Source: Citrobacter freundii (GTDB taxonomy: Bacteria > Pseudomonadota > Gammaproteobacteria > Enterobacterales > Enterobacteriaceae). From it: DNA of 64,000 nt. Shown here one piece after another: positions 48,333-56,610 of this stretch (position 1 is the first letter of the stretch; each line of letters begins with the position of its first letter). A program made the position numbers and the translations under genes. Under the pieces are notes generated by a model. That model did not search any database and was not told the origin of the DNA. It saw only the letters and a program-made list of their open reading frames with translations. The stretch covers positions 310,001-374,000 of the forward strand of contig NZ_JAALBX010000001.1 of the NCBI RefSeq assembly GCF_011077955.1, in the 5' to 3' direction.

Positions 48333-48685
48333 TCTACATATCCGTTTGTTAACATTAGAATAAATCTAGCAAAATAGGCCAAGTAAAACATTGTTTCGTA
48401 TCACAATAGTCTCAACTCAATACCACAGTACGAATTGCCATCAAACTCCGACATCCAAATATTAAATATAACCCCGCACTTATTATCGCAACAGCCCAGC
48501 AAGAACATTGAATCGACATAAAACACAGTACGGCTTCCTTCGATTTCAAATTGGTGCTGCACATTTACTCAGCAAACAACTGTTTTTATATACAGTAAAA
48601 CTGTAGGGTATATCAAGAAAAAATTTATAAAATTAACTTAACAAATTGAAAAATAAATAAAAAATAATCATTCACACCCAATATC
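48333..48685. other. AT-rich intergenic region upstream of the nucleoid-associated gene
   Basis: 353 bp without a supported gene, strongly AT-rich. It should contain the promoter for the nucleoid-associated/membrane pair and the end of the neighbouring operon. No clear terminator is seen. Confidence 0.45.
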
Positions 48686-49981
48686 CTACCCTTTACTCAA
48701 GCGTTCTTCTGGTATTTTCCACTTTAGTAGCCACTCGATCCCTGTCTCCTCCGACAAAAATATGCGGGCTAATCGTAGCCGTTCCATTGCCAGCCCTTTC
48801 CTGTGCTCATCCAACATTGCCACATCCAGCTCCGCCTCACGAAAAAACTGCTCTATACGCTTATCCTCTACCCACTGCACCATAATAGCTTTCAATTCGG
48901 CTAAGCTGGCGTTGTATGCCTCTTTTTCCCTTCTGATCAGCTCCTTTTCCCGATATCTCTTTTCATCCAGTTCCCACTGGATTCGCTGAGCTTCAGCTTT
49001 GACTCTCGCCTCTTCCAGCTGATTCTTAATCAGCGGAACAGCATCATGCATCGCAGAAATGATCTTCGGGATCTGGCTTACAAGTCCACACTGTTTTGTC
49101 TGGCGAAACTCAACCTGCCAGTTCGTTGATGAGTATGGCGAGTAGAGCTGTAGCACAAATCGCCCCGTAGGTAAGGTATGCCTGATGACATAGCGAAATG
49201 GCTTTTCATGAGTTCCTCGCATCCAGCGGACCATGGTTTCATCACGAATGTATCGACCATTAATTTCTTTTGCTGGAACATATTCCGTCATTTCGGCCAA
49301 GTTAAAGGCGAACAGCACATCCCCAACGCAGATAATACTAGCTGAACAAGGGCGCCATAAACTGTCGTAGCGTAAACCTCCCTCTTTTGGATCTTCTTTG
49401 ATATCGATACCCTGACAATGAAACCCCTCACCACTTTCAGCTAATCGTACCCAATACCCTTGCTTTCCCAGTGCAGCAAAGAACCGACTCAGAAAATCAA
49501 TAGCACTGTTGAATCCCGTTTCTGAAACGTTGAGATCGAGTAGTTTCTTTTTCGTTGGTTTGTAGTAGCCGTCTTTTGTGACGGAAGAGACAGGAAGGTA
49601 AGTTTTGAGGTCATCGATCAGTGCATAGCCACTACCCGCTGTCCTTGCTCGCTTTCGCGGTGCTGGCACTGCTACTTTCGATGATATTTTTGTGGGAGGA
49701 GGAGTGGCCTGGCTGGTTTTTCTGGGAAATTTTTCTACCTTGCCACTCTTCAAATCAGGCAACGCAGGTACCGCCGGGGCAGTTCCTTTCGCTAGCGCCT
49801 TCCAGTATCCGGCGAGCGGTCTCGGTATTCGTAATTCAGCGCATCGTTTTGTCAGTTGTTCTTTGCTGATGCTATAGAGGGAAGTGATTCGCTCCGCAGG
49901 CTCGCGCCAGACAAGGTGATACAGCTCTTCCCTATCGTCAGGTAACGTTTGAGTTGTATTAGATTGCAGGCTCTCTGACAT
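48686..49981 (-). CDS. Island protein with N-terminal HTH-like and C-terminal coiled-coil regions
   Basis: A 431-aa protein. The N-terminal region LYHLVWREPAERITSLYSISKEQLTKRCAELRIPRPLAGYW is a recurring helix-turn-helix-like motif of uncharacterised proteins found on genomic islands. A Lys/Pro/Ala linker follows, then a mixed domain, and a long charged coiled coil (residues about 325-375, ARVKAEAQRIQWELDEKRYREK). An AAGGGAGA site precedes ATG 49981. Function unknown; a DNA-binding role is inferred from the N-terminus. Confidence 0.65.
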   Translation of the reverse strand: MSESLQSNTTQTLPDDREELYHLVWREPAERITSLYSISKEQLTKRCAELRIPRPLAGYWKALAKGTAPAVPALPDLKSGKVEKFPRKTSQATPPPTKISSKVAVPAPRKRARTAGSGYALIDDLKTYLPVSSVTKDGYYKPTKKKLLDLNVSETGFNSAIDFLSRFFAALGKQGYWVRLAESGEGFHCQGIDIKEDPKEGGLRYDSLWRPCSASIICVGDVLFAFNLAEMTEYVPAKEINGRYIRDETMVRWMRGTHEKPFRYVIRHTLPTGRFVLQLYSPYSSTNWQVEFRQTKQCGLVSQIPKIISAMHDAVPLIKNQLEEARVKAEAQRIQWELDEKRYREKELIRREKEAYNASLAELKAIMVQWVEDKRIEQFFREAELDVAMLDEHRKGLAMERLRLARIFLSEETGIEWLLKWKIPEERLSKG

Positions 49982-50113
49982 GGCATTCTCCCTTTGCGGG
50001 AAACATTATCAAAGAATCTAACAGGCAATAGATTGAACGAAATCACTTTTTGAGGGCTGTATTGTGAACATCCTTCACTTAGTAACCTCATGTTCTCGAA
50101 GTGAATATTAGTA

Positions 50114-50338
50114 CTATAGCTTATTAATGATGCTGACAGGATCAATACCAACCAATCGGCATAGATGAACAAACTCGACGATATCTAACCGCCGTTCTCC
50201 GTTTTCTACTTTTGCGATGAAAGATTGTGGTCTTCCCAGCGCCTTGCCTAGCTCTTCTTGGGTGATATGGCCAGCAACCCGCGCTTCACGTAATGCCTTT
50301 ATAACCATCTGGTATTCAATGGAGTAGACAGAAGTCAT
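50114..50338 (-). CDS. XRE-family HTH regulator 1
   Basis: A 74-aa single-domain Cro/C1-type HTH protein (residues about 14-70): TQEELGKALGRPQSFIAKVENGERRLDIVEFVHLCRLVG. It is a paralogue of the next gene to the right, with nearly identical recognition helix (GRPQSF-[IV]-AKVENGERRLDI). A perfect palindrome lies directly upstream at 50385-50413, so it is probably autoregulated or regulated by the paralogue. Confidence 0.8.
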   Translation of the reverse strand: MTSVYSIEYQMVIKALREARVAGHITQEELGKALGRPQSFIAKVENGERRLDIVEFVHLCRLVGIDPVSIINKL

Positions 50339-50384
50339 TTCGTCAGCCTCAACAATAAGTTAAGGCCCGACTATCATGTCACCA

Positions 50385-50413
50385 CGTAAATATCCCAAAG
50401 TGGGATATTTACG
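50385..50413. promoter_or_regulatory. Perfect palindromic operator upstream of XRE regulator 1
   Basis: A 13-bp perfect inverted repeat, CGTAAATATCCCA and its complement, separated by AAG. It occupies the promoter position of the 50114-50338 gene. Core ATCCCA is shared with the operators at 50692-50754. Confidence 0.8.
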
Positions 50414-50445
50414 TTCACCCCCAACAACACTGAGCTGAGAAAACG

Positions 50446-50682
50446 TCACTTCTGAGGCAAAACCATTTTCAGTACGGCAGCAGGATCCAAAGATAGCAAA
50501 TGAGCAATATGGGCAAATTCGATGATGTCCAGACGACGCTCACCATTTTCAACTTTGGCAACAAATGACTGCGGACGACCTAATGCTTTTGCAAGTTGTG
50601 CTTGCGTCAGGCCTCTATCCTGTCTCGCCGAACGCAACAGTCTTATAACCTGCTGATACTGTTCAGAATAAATAGATGACAT
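50446..50682 (-). CDS. XRE-family HTH regulator 2
   Basis: A 78-aa single-domain HTH protein: LTQAQLAKALGRPQSFVAKVENGERRLDIIEFAHIAHLLSLDP. The same strand as its paralogue, and divergent from a Ner-like regulator gene. Two palindromes lie in the shared divergent promoter, as expected for a repressor switch. It might alternatively be the controller protein of the nearby restriction system, but EcoRII is not known to need one. Confidence 0.8.
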   Translation of the reverse strand: MSSIYSEQYQQVIRLLRSARQDRGLTQAQLAKALGRPQSFVAKVENGERRLDIIEFAHIAHLLSLDPAAVLKMVLPQK

Positions 50683-50691
50683 TTGTGATAC

Positions 50692-50754
50692 TCGATTTTA
50701 ATCCCAAAATCGAATATCAGTGATTTACAAAATTATCCCAAAACGGGATAATTT
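50692..50754. promoter_or_regulatory. Two palindromic operators between the divergent HTH genes
   Basis: Site 1 (50692-50713): TCGATTTT/AAAATCGA around AATCCC. Site 2 (50730-50754): AAATTATCCC/GGGATAATTT around AAAAC. Both share ATCCCAAAA with the 50385-50413 site. They lie upstream of the chosen start (50786) of the plus-strand gene, which supports that start over 50720. Confidence 0.75.
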
Positions 50755-50785
50755 GTTAAATATGCAAGTTTGTGAGGTAACAGGA

Positions 50786-51046
50786 ATGACTAAGCAAGAC
50801 TGGCACCCAGCCGACATCATCGCCGCACTGCACAAGCGCGGCACCAGTATGGCAGCAGTTTCGCGGGAAGCGGGGCTGGCGTCCTCCACCCTAGCGAATG
50901 CGCTTTCACGTCCCTGGCCGAAAGGCGAGTGGCTGATTGCTCGCGCACTCAACATTCACCCGGCAAAAATCTGGCCTAGCCGCTATGAGGAAGAAGGCGA
51001 ACTGCGGCAACCGAAAAATCCGCTCCCCGTCAGGTGCAGGTTATGA
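50786..51046 (+). CDS. Ner/Nlp-family HTH regulator
   Basis: An 86-aa protein with the Mu Ner/Nlp (SfsB) pattern: DWHPADIIAALHKRGTSMAAVSREAGLASSTLANALSRPWPKGEWLIARALNIHPAKIWPSRY. Ner proteins are small phage-type repressors or activators. Start 50786 (MTKQDWHP) follows GAGG at 8 nt. Its stop overlaps the next gene's ATG. Confidence 0.78.
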   Translation: MTKQDWHPADIIAALHKRGTSMAAVSREAGLASSTLANALSRPWPKGEWLIARALNIHPAKIWPSRYEEEGELRQPKNPLPVRCRL

Positions 51047-51780
51047 TTATTTCCGACGCCAGCCTCCACAGTATCTTTACGCCAGCTCAGGTTCAGCAGG
51101 CCGCCATACCACCGCCAGCGGAAATGCCGTTTCTCGCAGCTCCGGTGCGTAATCGCTCCATCTTCCACTACACCCACTTTTCCCGTCATGCCCTGCTACG
51201 CCCTATCGCTCGTGAAACAGGAAGCAAAATCTATCTACAGGAAGAACCCATCTGCGGTTTTTGGTATCTCAACCATGGCGTCGTCGGTTTACACCACACG
51301 CTGGAAAATGGCAAAGAAATGCTGGTACGCGCCTGCCAACAAGGGGACTGGTTTGGCTATCTGGGGTTGTTTGGCTCGGAGTTCTACCATTGCCACGCCT
51401 GCGTTTTGCAGACAGCATCGCTGTGCCACGTCATTCCTCACTCAAACAGCGATTTTCTGCGTCATCACCCGCTGTTCGCCCAATTTCTGTTAAATCAGGT
51501 GGTGGCAAGTCTGTCCGATGCGGAGCATCGCATGGCCTGGATCGCCCGTTACCGCACCCGTCATCGGGTCCTGAGCAGCCTCTGGTATCTGACGCGGTAT
51601 TTTCCCGGCTATGACTGGACGTGGCGTGAAGTGGCAGAGTTTGCCGGATGCGAGACAGAAACCGCATTACGGTTCAGCAAGGAATTGAGACTGGCCGGGA
51701 TATTGGATGACTCACAGCGCCGCTTGCACGTATGTCACCCAGAACAACTGGCGGCACTACTTGCTGGGACTCATAATTAG
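51043..51780 (+). CDS. Crp/Fnr-like regulator
   Basis: A 245-aa protein with a cNMP-binding-type beta-roll (KIYLQEEPICGFWYLNHGVVGLHHTLENGKEMLVRACQQGDWFGYLGLFG) and a C-terminal winged helix (WTWREVAEFAGCETETALRFSKELRLAGILDD). The PRAR-type cyclic-AMP arginine is not evident, so the effector is unclear. ATG 51043 overlaps the ner-like stop (ATGA); a GTG at 51034 is the alternative. Target genes are unknown; the sulfatase operon and RM system are nearby. Confidence 0.7.
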   Translation: MIISDASLHSIFTPAQVQQAAIPPPAEMPFLAAPVRNRSIFHYTHFSRHALLRPIARETGSKIYLQEEPICGFWYLNHGVVGLHHTLENGKEMLVRACQQGDWFGYLGLFGSEFYHCHACVLQTASLCHVIPHSNSDFLRHHPLFAQFLLNQVVASLSDAEHRMAWIARYRTRHRVLSSLWYLTRYFPGYDWTWREVAEFAGCETETALRFSKELRLAGILDDSQRRLHVCHPEQLAALLAGTHN

Positions 51781-51883
51781 CCCGCTCTTTTGAACGCATA
51801 TACTGATCAAATATCCAGAACAAATCGTTTCATCTGGGTCAAATGAGTGATATATTTTCACCCATAAACCCCGAGGAGGCGTT

Positions 51884-53308
51884 ATGTCTGAATTCGATTT
51901 ATTTGCGCAGGAGCTGCTCGAAAAAGCAGAAGCTGAAGAAAAACAACAACAAGAGCGCGACAGGAAGCTGATTGATCGGGTACTTGAAATTTACGACCAG
52001 AAGTATGTCGCAGAACTGCTAAGAAAAATAGGTAAAAATGAGTGGAGCCGCGAAACCCTTAACCGCTGGATAAATGGCAAGTGTGAGCCAAAATCGCTTA
52101 CCATGGCTGAAGAAGCTCTGTTACGGAAAATGCTGCCAGAGCAACCCGCTCATCATCCTGACTATGATTTCCGCTTTATTGACCTGTTTGCCGGTATTGG
52201 TGGTATCCGTAAAGGATTCGAGGCCATCGGCGGGCAATGCGTTTTTACCAGCGAATGGAATAAAGAAGCGGTACGTACCTACAAAGCAAACTGGTACAAC
52301 GATGAAGACGCGCACACATTCAATCTGGATATCCGCGAAGTCACGCTAAGCGGTGAAGAAGGCATCTCAGAAGAGAAAGCCTACGCTCATATCGATCAAC
52401 ACATCCCGGATCATGACGTCCTGCTGGCCGGTTTTCCCTGCCAGCCATTCAGTCTGGCAGGTGTAAGTAAGAAAAACTCGCTCGGACGCGCACATGGATT
52501 TGAATGTGAAGCGCAAGGGACTCTGTTTTTCGATGTCGCCCGTATAATCAAGGCGAAGCAACCAGCCATTTTTGTGCTGGAAAACGTGAAAAATCTTAAG
52601 AGCCATGACAAAGGCAAAACGTTTAAAGTCATTATGGATACCCTTGATGAATTAGGCTATGAAGTCGCTGATGCCAATATCACAGGGAAAGATGATCCTA
52701 AAATTATTGATGGTAAAAATTTCCTGCCACAACATCGTGAGCGTATTGTTCTGGTCGGATTCCGCCGTGACCTTAATATCCATCAGGGATTCACATTAAA
52801 GAATATTGATAAATTCTACCCTGAGAAAAGACCCACATTTGGTCAGCTTCTGGACCCTGTGGTTGACAGCAAATATATCCTGAGCCCTAAGTTATGGGAA
52901 TATCTCTATAACTATGCTAAAAAGCATGCTGCCAAAGGTAATGGGTTCGGTTTTGGTCTGGTTGATCCGAATAATGAAAACAGCGTCGCGAGAACATTAT
53001 CCGCTCGTTACCATAAAGATGGCTCTGAAATTCTCATCGACAGAGGGTGGGATAAAGAACTCGGCGAAATCGATTTTTCTAATCCTGAGAATCAGGAACA
53101 AAGGCCAAGAAGACTGACGCCTCATGAATGCGCCAGACTGATGGGTTTTGAGCAACCCGGTGGCAAGCCATTCCGGATCCCCGTTTCCGACACCCAGGCC
53201 TATCGCCAGTTCGGGAACTCAGTGGTCGTTCCCGTTTTTGAAGCCGTGGCAAAACTGCTTCAGCCTTATATTATGAAAGTCGCTGCAAGCAAGGCGACCA
53301 AAAAATAA
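51884..53308 (+). CDS. EcoRII-type DNA cytosine-5 methyltransferase (CCWGG)
   Basis: A 474-aa m5C methyltransferase nearly colinear with M.EcoRII. N-terminal HTH-like region ([19 protein letters not shown], known in M.EcoRII to bind its own promoter), motif [16 protein letters not shown], motif IV catalytic [11 protein letters not shown], motif [11 protein letters not shown], motif [17 protein letters not shown], motif [14 protein letters not shown]. By homology it methylates the inner cytosine of [13 protein letters not shown] site precedes ATG 51884. It faces the restriction gene across a terminator. Confidence 0.93.
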   Translation: MSEFDLFAQELLEKAEAEEKQQQERDRKLIDRVLEIYDQKYVAELLRKIGKNEWSRETLNRWINGKCEPKSLTMAEEALLRKMLPEQPAHHPDYDFRFIDLFAGIGGIRKGFEAIGGQCVFTSEWNKEAVRTYKANWYNDEDAHTFNLDIREVTLSGEEGISEEKAYAHIDQHIPDHDVLLAGFPCQPFSLAGVSKKNSLGRAHGFECEAQGTLFFDVARIIKAKQPAIFVLENVKNLKSHDKGKTFKVIMDTLDELGYEVADANITGKDDPKIIDGKNFLPQHRERIVLVGFRRDLNIHQGFTLKNIDKFYPEKRPTFGQLLDPVVDSKYILSPKLWEYLYNYAKKHAAKGNGFGFGLVDPNNENSVARTLSARYHKDGSEILIDRGWDKELGEIDFSNPENQEQRPRRLTPHECARLMGFEQPGGKPFRIPVSDTQAYRQFGNSVVVPVFEAVAKLLQPYIMKVAASKATKK

Positions 53309-53319
53309 TATAAATAGCT

Positions 53320-53340
53320 CCCCCGGAATTTATCCGGGGG
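53320..53340. terminator. Bidirectional terminator between methylase and endonuclease genes
   Basis: Perfect 7-bp stem CCCCCGG/CCGGGGG with loop AATTTAT, between the convergent ends at 53308 and 53359, A- and T-rich on the flanks. Confidence 0.75.
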
Positions 53341-53358
53341 ATAACAGAATAAATTTAT

Positions 53359-54558
53359 TTAATCGACATACAATGCTTTAGTTTCATCGATAAATGTTTC
53401 TAACGAAATAAGGTATTCCCGGACAGTTTTCGGGTACTTATCATGAAGGCTACTGGGCACAACCAACCTGACATTTTCCTGCTGCATCTCCTGAAATTGG
53501 GCAACAGAAACACCTTCCTGAAGGGTAAAGAGGTAAATGTCCTGAATTCTGTCTGCCTCATTTAATATCTGCCGCCAGCGATCTTTACAGGTTGTTTTTA
53601 CCGCTAACATACGCAATTTCTGCTCTGGAAAAGCTTCATCGTGATAAGCTTGCGCAGAGGGGAATAAAAAATCTGGTTTCTTATTTCCTTCCGTGACGGC
53701 CTGAGTCTCAAAAGTTGTCAGTCCGTGCTCATTGAAAAGCTGTTCAAGATGCAGTTCCAGTGATTTCCCGGCTCGTGATTTTCGTCTGTTGCTTACGGAA
53801 TTCGCCAGTGCAATAAATTCATTTACTGAATCAAACCCAGACTGAACCATACCCAGAACATGCATTTCCTCCACCAGCAGGAAAATTTCATACTCAACAC
53901 GACGACGTTCAATCAGTTGCTTATCCGGGCCAACAACATTTGGAGAATAGTGAGCTGCTGCATACTCGATAATCTCCTTACCAGAAGGGAAATGCGTTCT
54001 CCACTCTTCCGGAAGACGGTACTCACTGGAGACCGGTTCTTTTAAAGCCAGGCCGCCCAGAATCTCATTTGCGGGGCCATAGACTAGCGAACCGGGAACA
54101 ATCTCTCCGAGCGATGACTCAACAATATCTTCTTCTTCAGCGTCATGACACACCCAGATATCAACGAATTGACTATCTGCTCCCTGACGATGATCAAACG
54201 CCAATAAGGCCAACGCCCCCGTATTTTCAGGGTCTTGCAGAGGATTCCTTCCACCTCCCCATCGGGTGATACGCTTTTCATTTCGGGTCTTACCAAAGAA
54301 ACGACCATTGTAATAAACGGCCCTGGCCTCGGTGTCCGGGCAACTGTGCGAGGAGGTATGCGCATTCAGCGTCACAGACGGGTTAAGATCCCTTGTATGA
54401 TTAATGGAAGGGAAAAGATGCTCAACAATACCAGAAGGTATGTAAATGCCAACCTGATGCCCACCCGTCGCACCAGTATCGTTGGCTGACAGGCGCTTGA
54501 TGAACATATAGGTGTCACTGGTTGACTTATCTAAAAGCCATGAATGTAGCCCCGACAT
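53359..54558 (-). CDS. EcoRII-type restriction endonuclease (CCWGG)
   Basis: A 399-aa protein colinear with EcoRII (404 aa): N-terminal effector domain (FIKRLSANDTGATGGHQVGIYIPSGIVE; KTRNEKRITRWGG) and C-terminal nuclease domain (VSNRRKSRAGKSLELHLEQLF; GNKKPDFLFPSAQAYHD; MLAVKTTCKDRWRQILNEA), where the PD-(D/E)xK-like residues reside. EcoRII is a type IIE enzyme cutting CCWGG that must bind two sites. Start 54558 has GAGGA 7 nt upstream; GTG and ATG codons just before are alternatives. Convergent arrangement with the methylase equals that of EcoRII. Confidence 0.93.
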   Translation of the reverse strand: MSGLHSWLLDKSTSDTYMFIKRLSANDTGATGGHQVGIYIPSGIVEHLFPSINHTRDLNPSVTLNAHTSSHSCPDTEARAVYYNGRFFGKTRNEKRITRWGGGRNPLQDPENTGALALLAFDHRQGADSQFVDIWVCHDAEEEDIVESSLGEIVPGSLVYGPANEILGGLALKEPVSSEYRLPEEWRTHFPSGKEIIEYAAAHYSPNVVGPDKQLIERRRVEYEIFLLVEEMHVLGMVQSGFDSVNEFIALANSVSNRRKSRAGKSLELHLEQLFNEHGLTTFETQAVTEGNKKPDFLFPSAQAYHDEAFPEQKLRMLAVKTTCKDRWRQILNEADRIQDIYLFTLQEGVSVAQFQEMQQENVRLVVPSSLHDKYPKTVREYLISLETFIDETKALYVD

Positions 54559-54658
54559 CATCACTTCCTCGCTGTAAAAATATCGCTGATTTATACAGGG
54601 TTATCCTGCCACAGCTCTGCCTCTCTGAATATGCAGTTTTATGTTAAAAAATAAGATA

Positions 54659-55810
54659 TTACTTCTTCAGACTATCTATCACCGTCATCACCTTGGCCGG
54701 AGACTGCTGCACACGAATCTGCTGGGCCATATAGGCCATATACGGATCTATATGGCTGAACATCATGCGATACCCGGCACACAGATGGTTCAACCGATCG
54801 TGTAGTCGATGCTTCGGACAACCACCCTGGCAGGCAAAGCGCCACGGACAACGCTGGCAATCATCTGGTAGTTGCGCTTTCTGCTGGCCGAACCGCCGTT
54901 GAGCTTTACCGACAACCAGCTTTTCCAGCGGCTGCTGTAGCAGATTACCCAGCCGGTGTTCCGCATCCACATAGTGATCGCAACTGTAGATATCGCCATT
55001 CTGCTCAACCACCAGCCCGCGTCCACAGGTGGGCTGCATCACGCACAGCGCCGGGTGTTCACCCAACCACGCCGCCAGTGCGTTATCAAAAAGCTGAACA
55101 AATACCCGCCCGACATCATGGCGTACCCACTCATCGAAGATGGCAATCATAAATCGCCCGTAATCTTCCCCCGTCACTGACCAGGGCAACAACCCGCATT
55201 GGGCGTCATACTCCACCACCGGAATAAACTGGAGAAATTCAGCTTCCACCTCACGCGTCAGGAAGAGGTAAATGTCCAGCGGAGCCTGCGCCGTCACGTT
55301 GTTCACCACGGTCAGGATATTGACGTCCACACCATGACGCTTCAGACAGTCCAGCGCCGCCATCACTTGCTCAAACACGGGCTTACCACTGCCAGTCTTG
55401 CGGTAATGGTTATGCAGATGCGCCGGGCCATCCAGCGATATGCCTACCAGAAACCGATGCTGAGCCAGAAATGCCGCCCATTCGTCGTTAATCAGTACGC
55501 CGTTGGTCTGAAGGCTGTTGGTGATACGTTTATCCCCGGCATAGCGCTGCTGGAACGCCATGGCCCGGCGATAAAAATCAAGTCCGGCCAGCGTCGGTTC
55601 GCCGCCCTGCCAGGTAAAGTTCACCTCCGGACCTGGCGATGCCGCGATGTATTGGCGAATATACGCTTCCAGCACCTTATCGGACATATGCCGCTTTCCG
55701 CAGGTATCCCGCAACACCCCCAGCCCTTTTGCCAGGTAAAAACAGTAATCACAGGCCAGATTACAGCGCTTGCCCGTAGGTTTTGCCATCAGATGGAAAG
55801 CGTGTTTCAT
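54659..55810 (-). CDS. Anaerobic sulfatase-maturating enzyme (radical SAM/SPASM)
   Basis: A 383-aa anSME. The radical SAM triad is C16/C20/C23 (KRCNLACDYCFY), followed by TWQGGEPTLAGLDFY and LQTNGVLIND. The C-terminal SPASM domain has CDHYVDAEHRLGN and CQRCPWRFACQGGCPKHRL with the auxiliary-cluster cysteines. It converts an active-site Cys or Ser of sulfatases to formylglycine without oxygen. The Cys-type sulfatase two genes upstream is the evident client. Start 55810 overlaps the previous stop. Confidence 0.92.
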   Translation of the reverse strand: MKHAFHLMAKPTGKRCNLACDYCFYLAKGLGVLRDTCGKRHMSDKVLEAYIRQYIAASPGPEVNFTWQGGEPTLAGLDFYRRAMAFQQRYAGDKRITNSLQTNGVLINDEWAAFLAQHRFLVGISLDGPAHLHNHYRKTGSGKPVFEQVMAALDCLKRHGVDVNILTVVNNVTAQAPLDIYLFLTREVEAEFLQFIPVVEYDAQCGLLPWSVTGEDYGRFMIAIFDEWVRHDVGRVFVQLFDNALAAWLGEHPALCVMQPTCGRGLVVEQNGDIYSCDHYVDAEHRLGNLLQQPLEKLVVGKAQRRFGQQKAQLPDDCQRCPWRFACQGGCPKHRLHDRLNHLCAGYRMMFSHIDPYMAYMAQQIRVQQSPAKVMTVIDSLKK

Positions 55811-56607
55811 AGCGTCACCAGAATCAACGTGGCTATCATCAGCAATACTCCGGAGAAAACGCGCTGTAGCCAGCATTCAGGTAGCAGAGTGCGCAACCTC
55901 ATGCTGATCGGCTGGAACGCCAGTGTGCAGAGAAAAATCACGGCCACAATAGCCATATTGACGTAACCAAACTGCATCGCCGGTGGCAATGCACCAGTAT
56001 CCGGTGCCGTGCGATACAGATAGCTGACGACCGTTCCGGCACTGCCGAACAGCATCATCCAGTTGCAGTACACCGCGATGTGCTGACGTGGGATCCCGGA
56101 GAGCTGGGACATCAGCGGCGCGAGCATGGAACCGCCGCCCAGCCCGGTTAACCCGGCTACGGCACCACCGGCGGTACACAACAACATCCCGGCGCTGCGC
56201 GTCCGGTTGTCTAACTGGACGTTTTCGCTGGTTGTCTGGTGCGAAAATCCACAGCGTAATGCCAGCCCCACCAGAACTAGTGCAAACAACATCAGTAGCA
56301 CCTTATCCGACAGCAAAAAGCTGGCGTACACGCCCGCCTGCATTCCCGTCGCCATCCCCAGCGACCAGAGCACCAGCAGCCGTGTATTTAACCGGATCCC
56401 TTGTCGCCAGAAGGCGCAGACGTTAATCAACGCACTCAGCATCACCACCGTCAAGGAGGTCGCGGCCAGCACCTGCACAGCACATTGCGGAAACAGCAGA
56501 TGCAGCACCGGCACGAGCAGGATACTGCCCCCGACGCCGAACAGCGCCGAGAGCAGGCTGGTTGCCATACCACAGCCGCAAAGTGCGACAATCATCCATG
56601 CAGTCAT
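55807..56607 (-). CDS. TSUP-family (TauE/SafE) sulfite/sulfonate exporter-like protein
   Basis: A 266-aa membrane protein with seven to eight helices and the two TSUP repeats: ALFGVGGSILLVPVLHLLFP at the start and GLTGLGGGSMLAPLMSQLSGIPRQHIA in the second half. Family members export sulfite, sulfoacetate or other anions. In a sulfatase operon, export of released sulfate or sulfite is plausible. Start 56607 with GGAG 6 nt upstream; overlaps anSME by 4 nt. Confidence 0.85.
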   Translation of the reverse strand: MTAWMIVALCGCGMATSLLSALFGVGGSILLVPVLHLLFPQCAVQVLAATSLTVVMLSALINVCAFWRQGIRLNTRLLVLWSLGMATGMQAGVYASFLLSDKVLLMLFALVLVGLALRCGFSHQTTSENVQLDNRTRSAGMLLCTAGGAVAGLTGLGGGSMLAPLMSQLSGIPRQHIAVYCNWMMLFGSAGTVVSYLYRTAPDTGALPPAMQFGYVNMAIVAVIFLCTLAFQPISMRLRTLLPECWLQRVFSGVLLMIATLILVTL

Positions 56608-56610
56608 CAC

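Noticed and set aside
50446-50682. Controller (C) protein of the restriction system
   Set aside because: Two paralogues lie over 1 kb from the methylase, have their own operators, and EcoRII systems rely on the methylase N-terminus for control.
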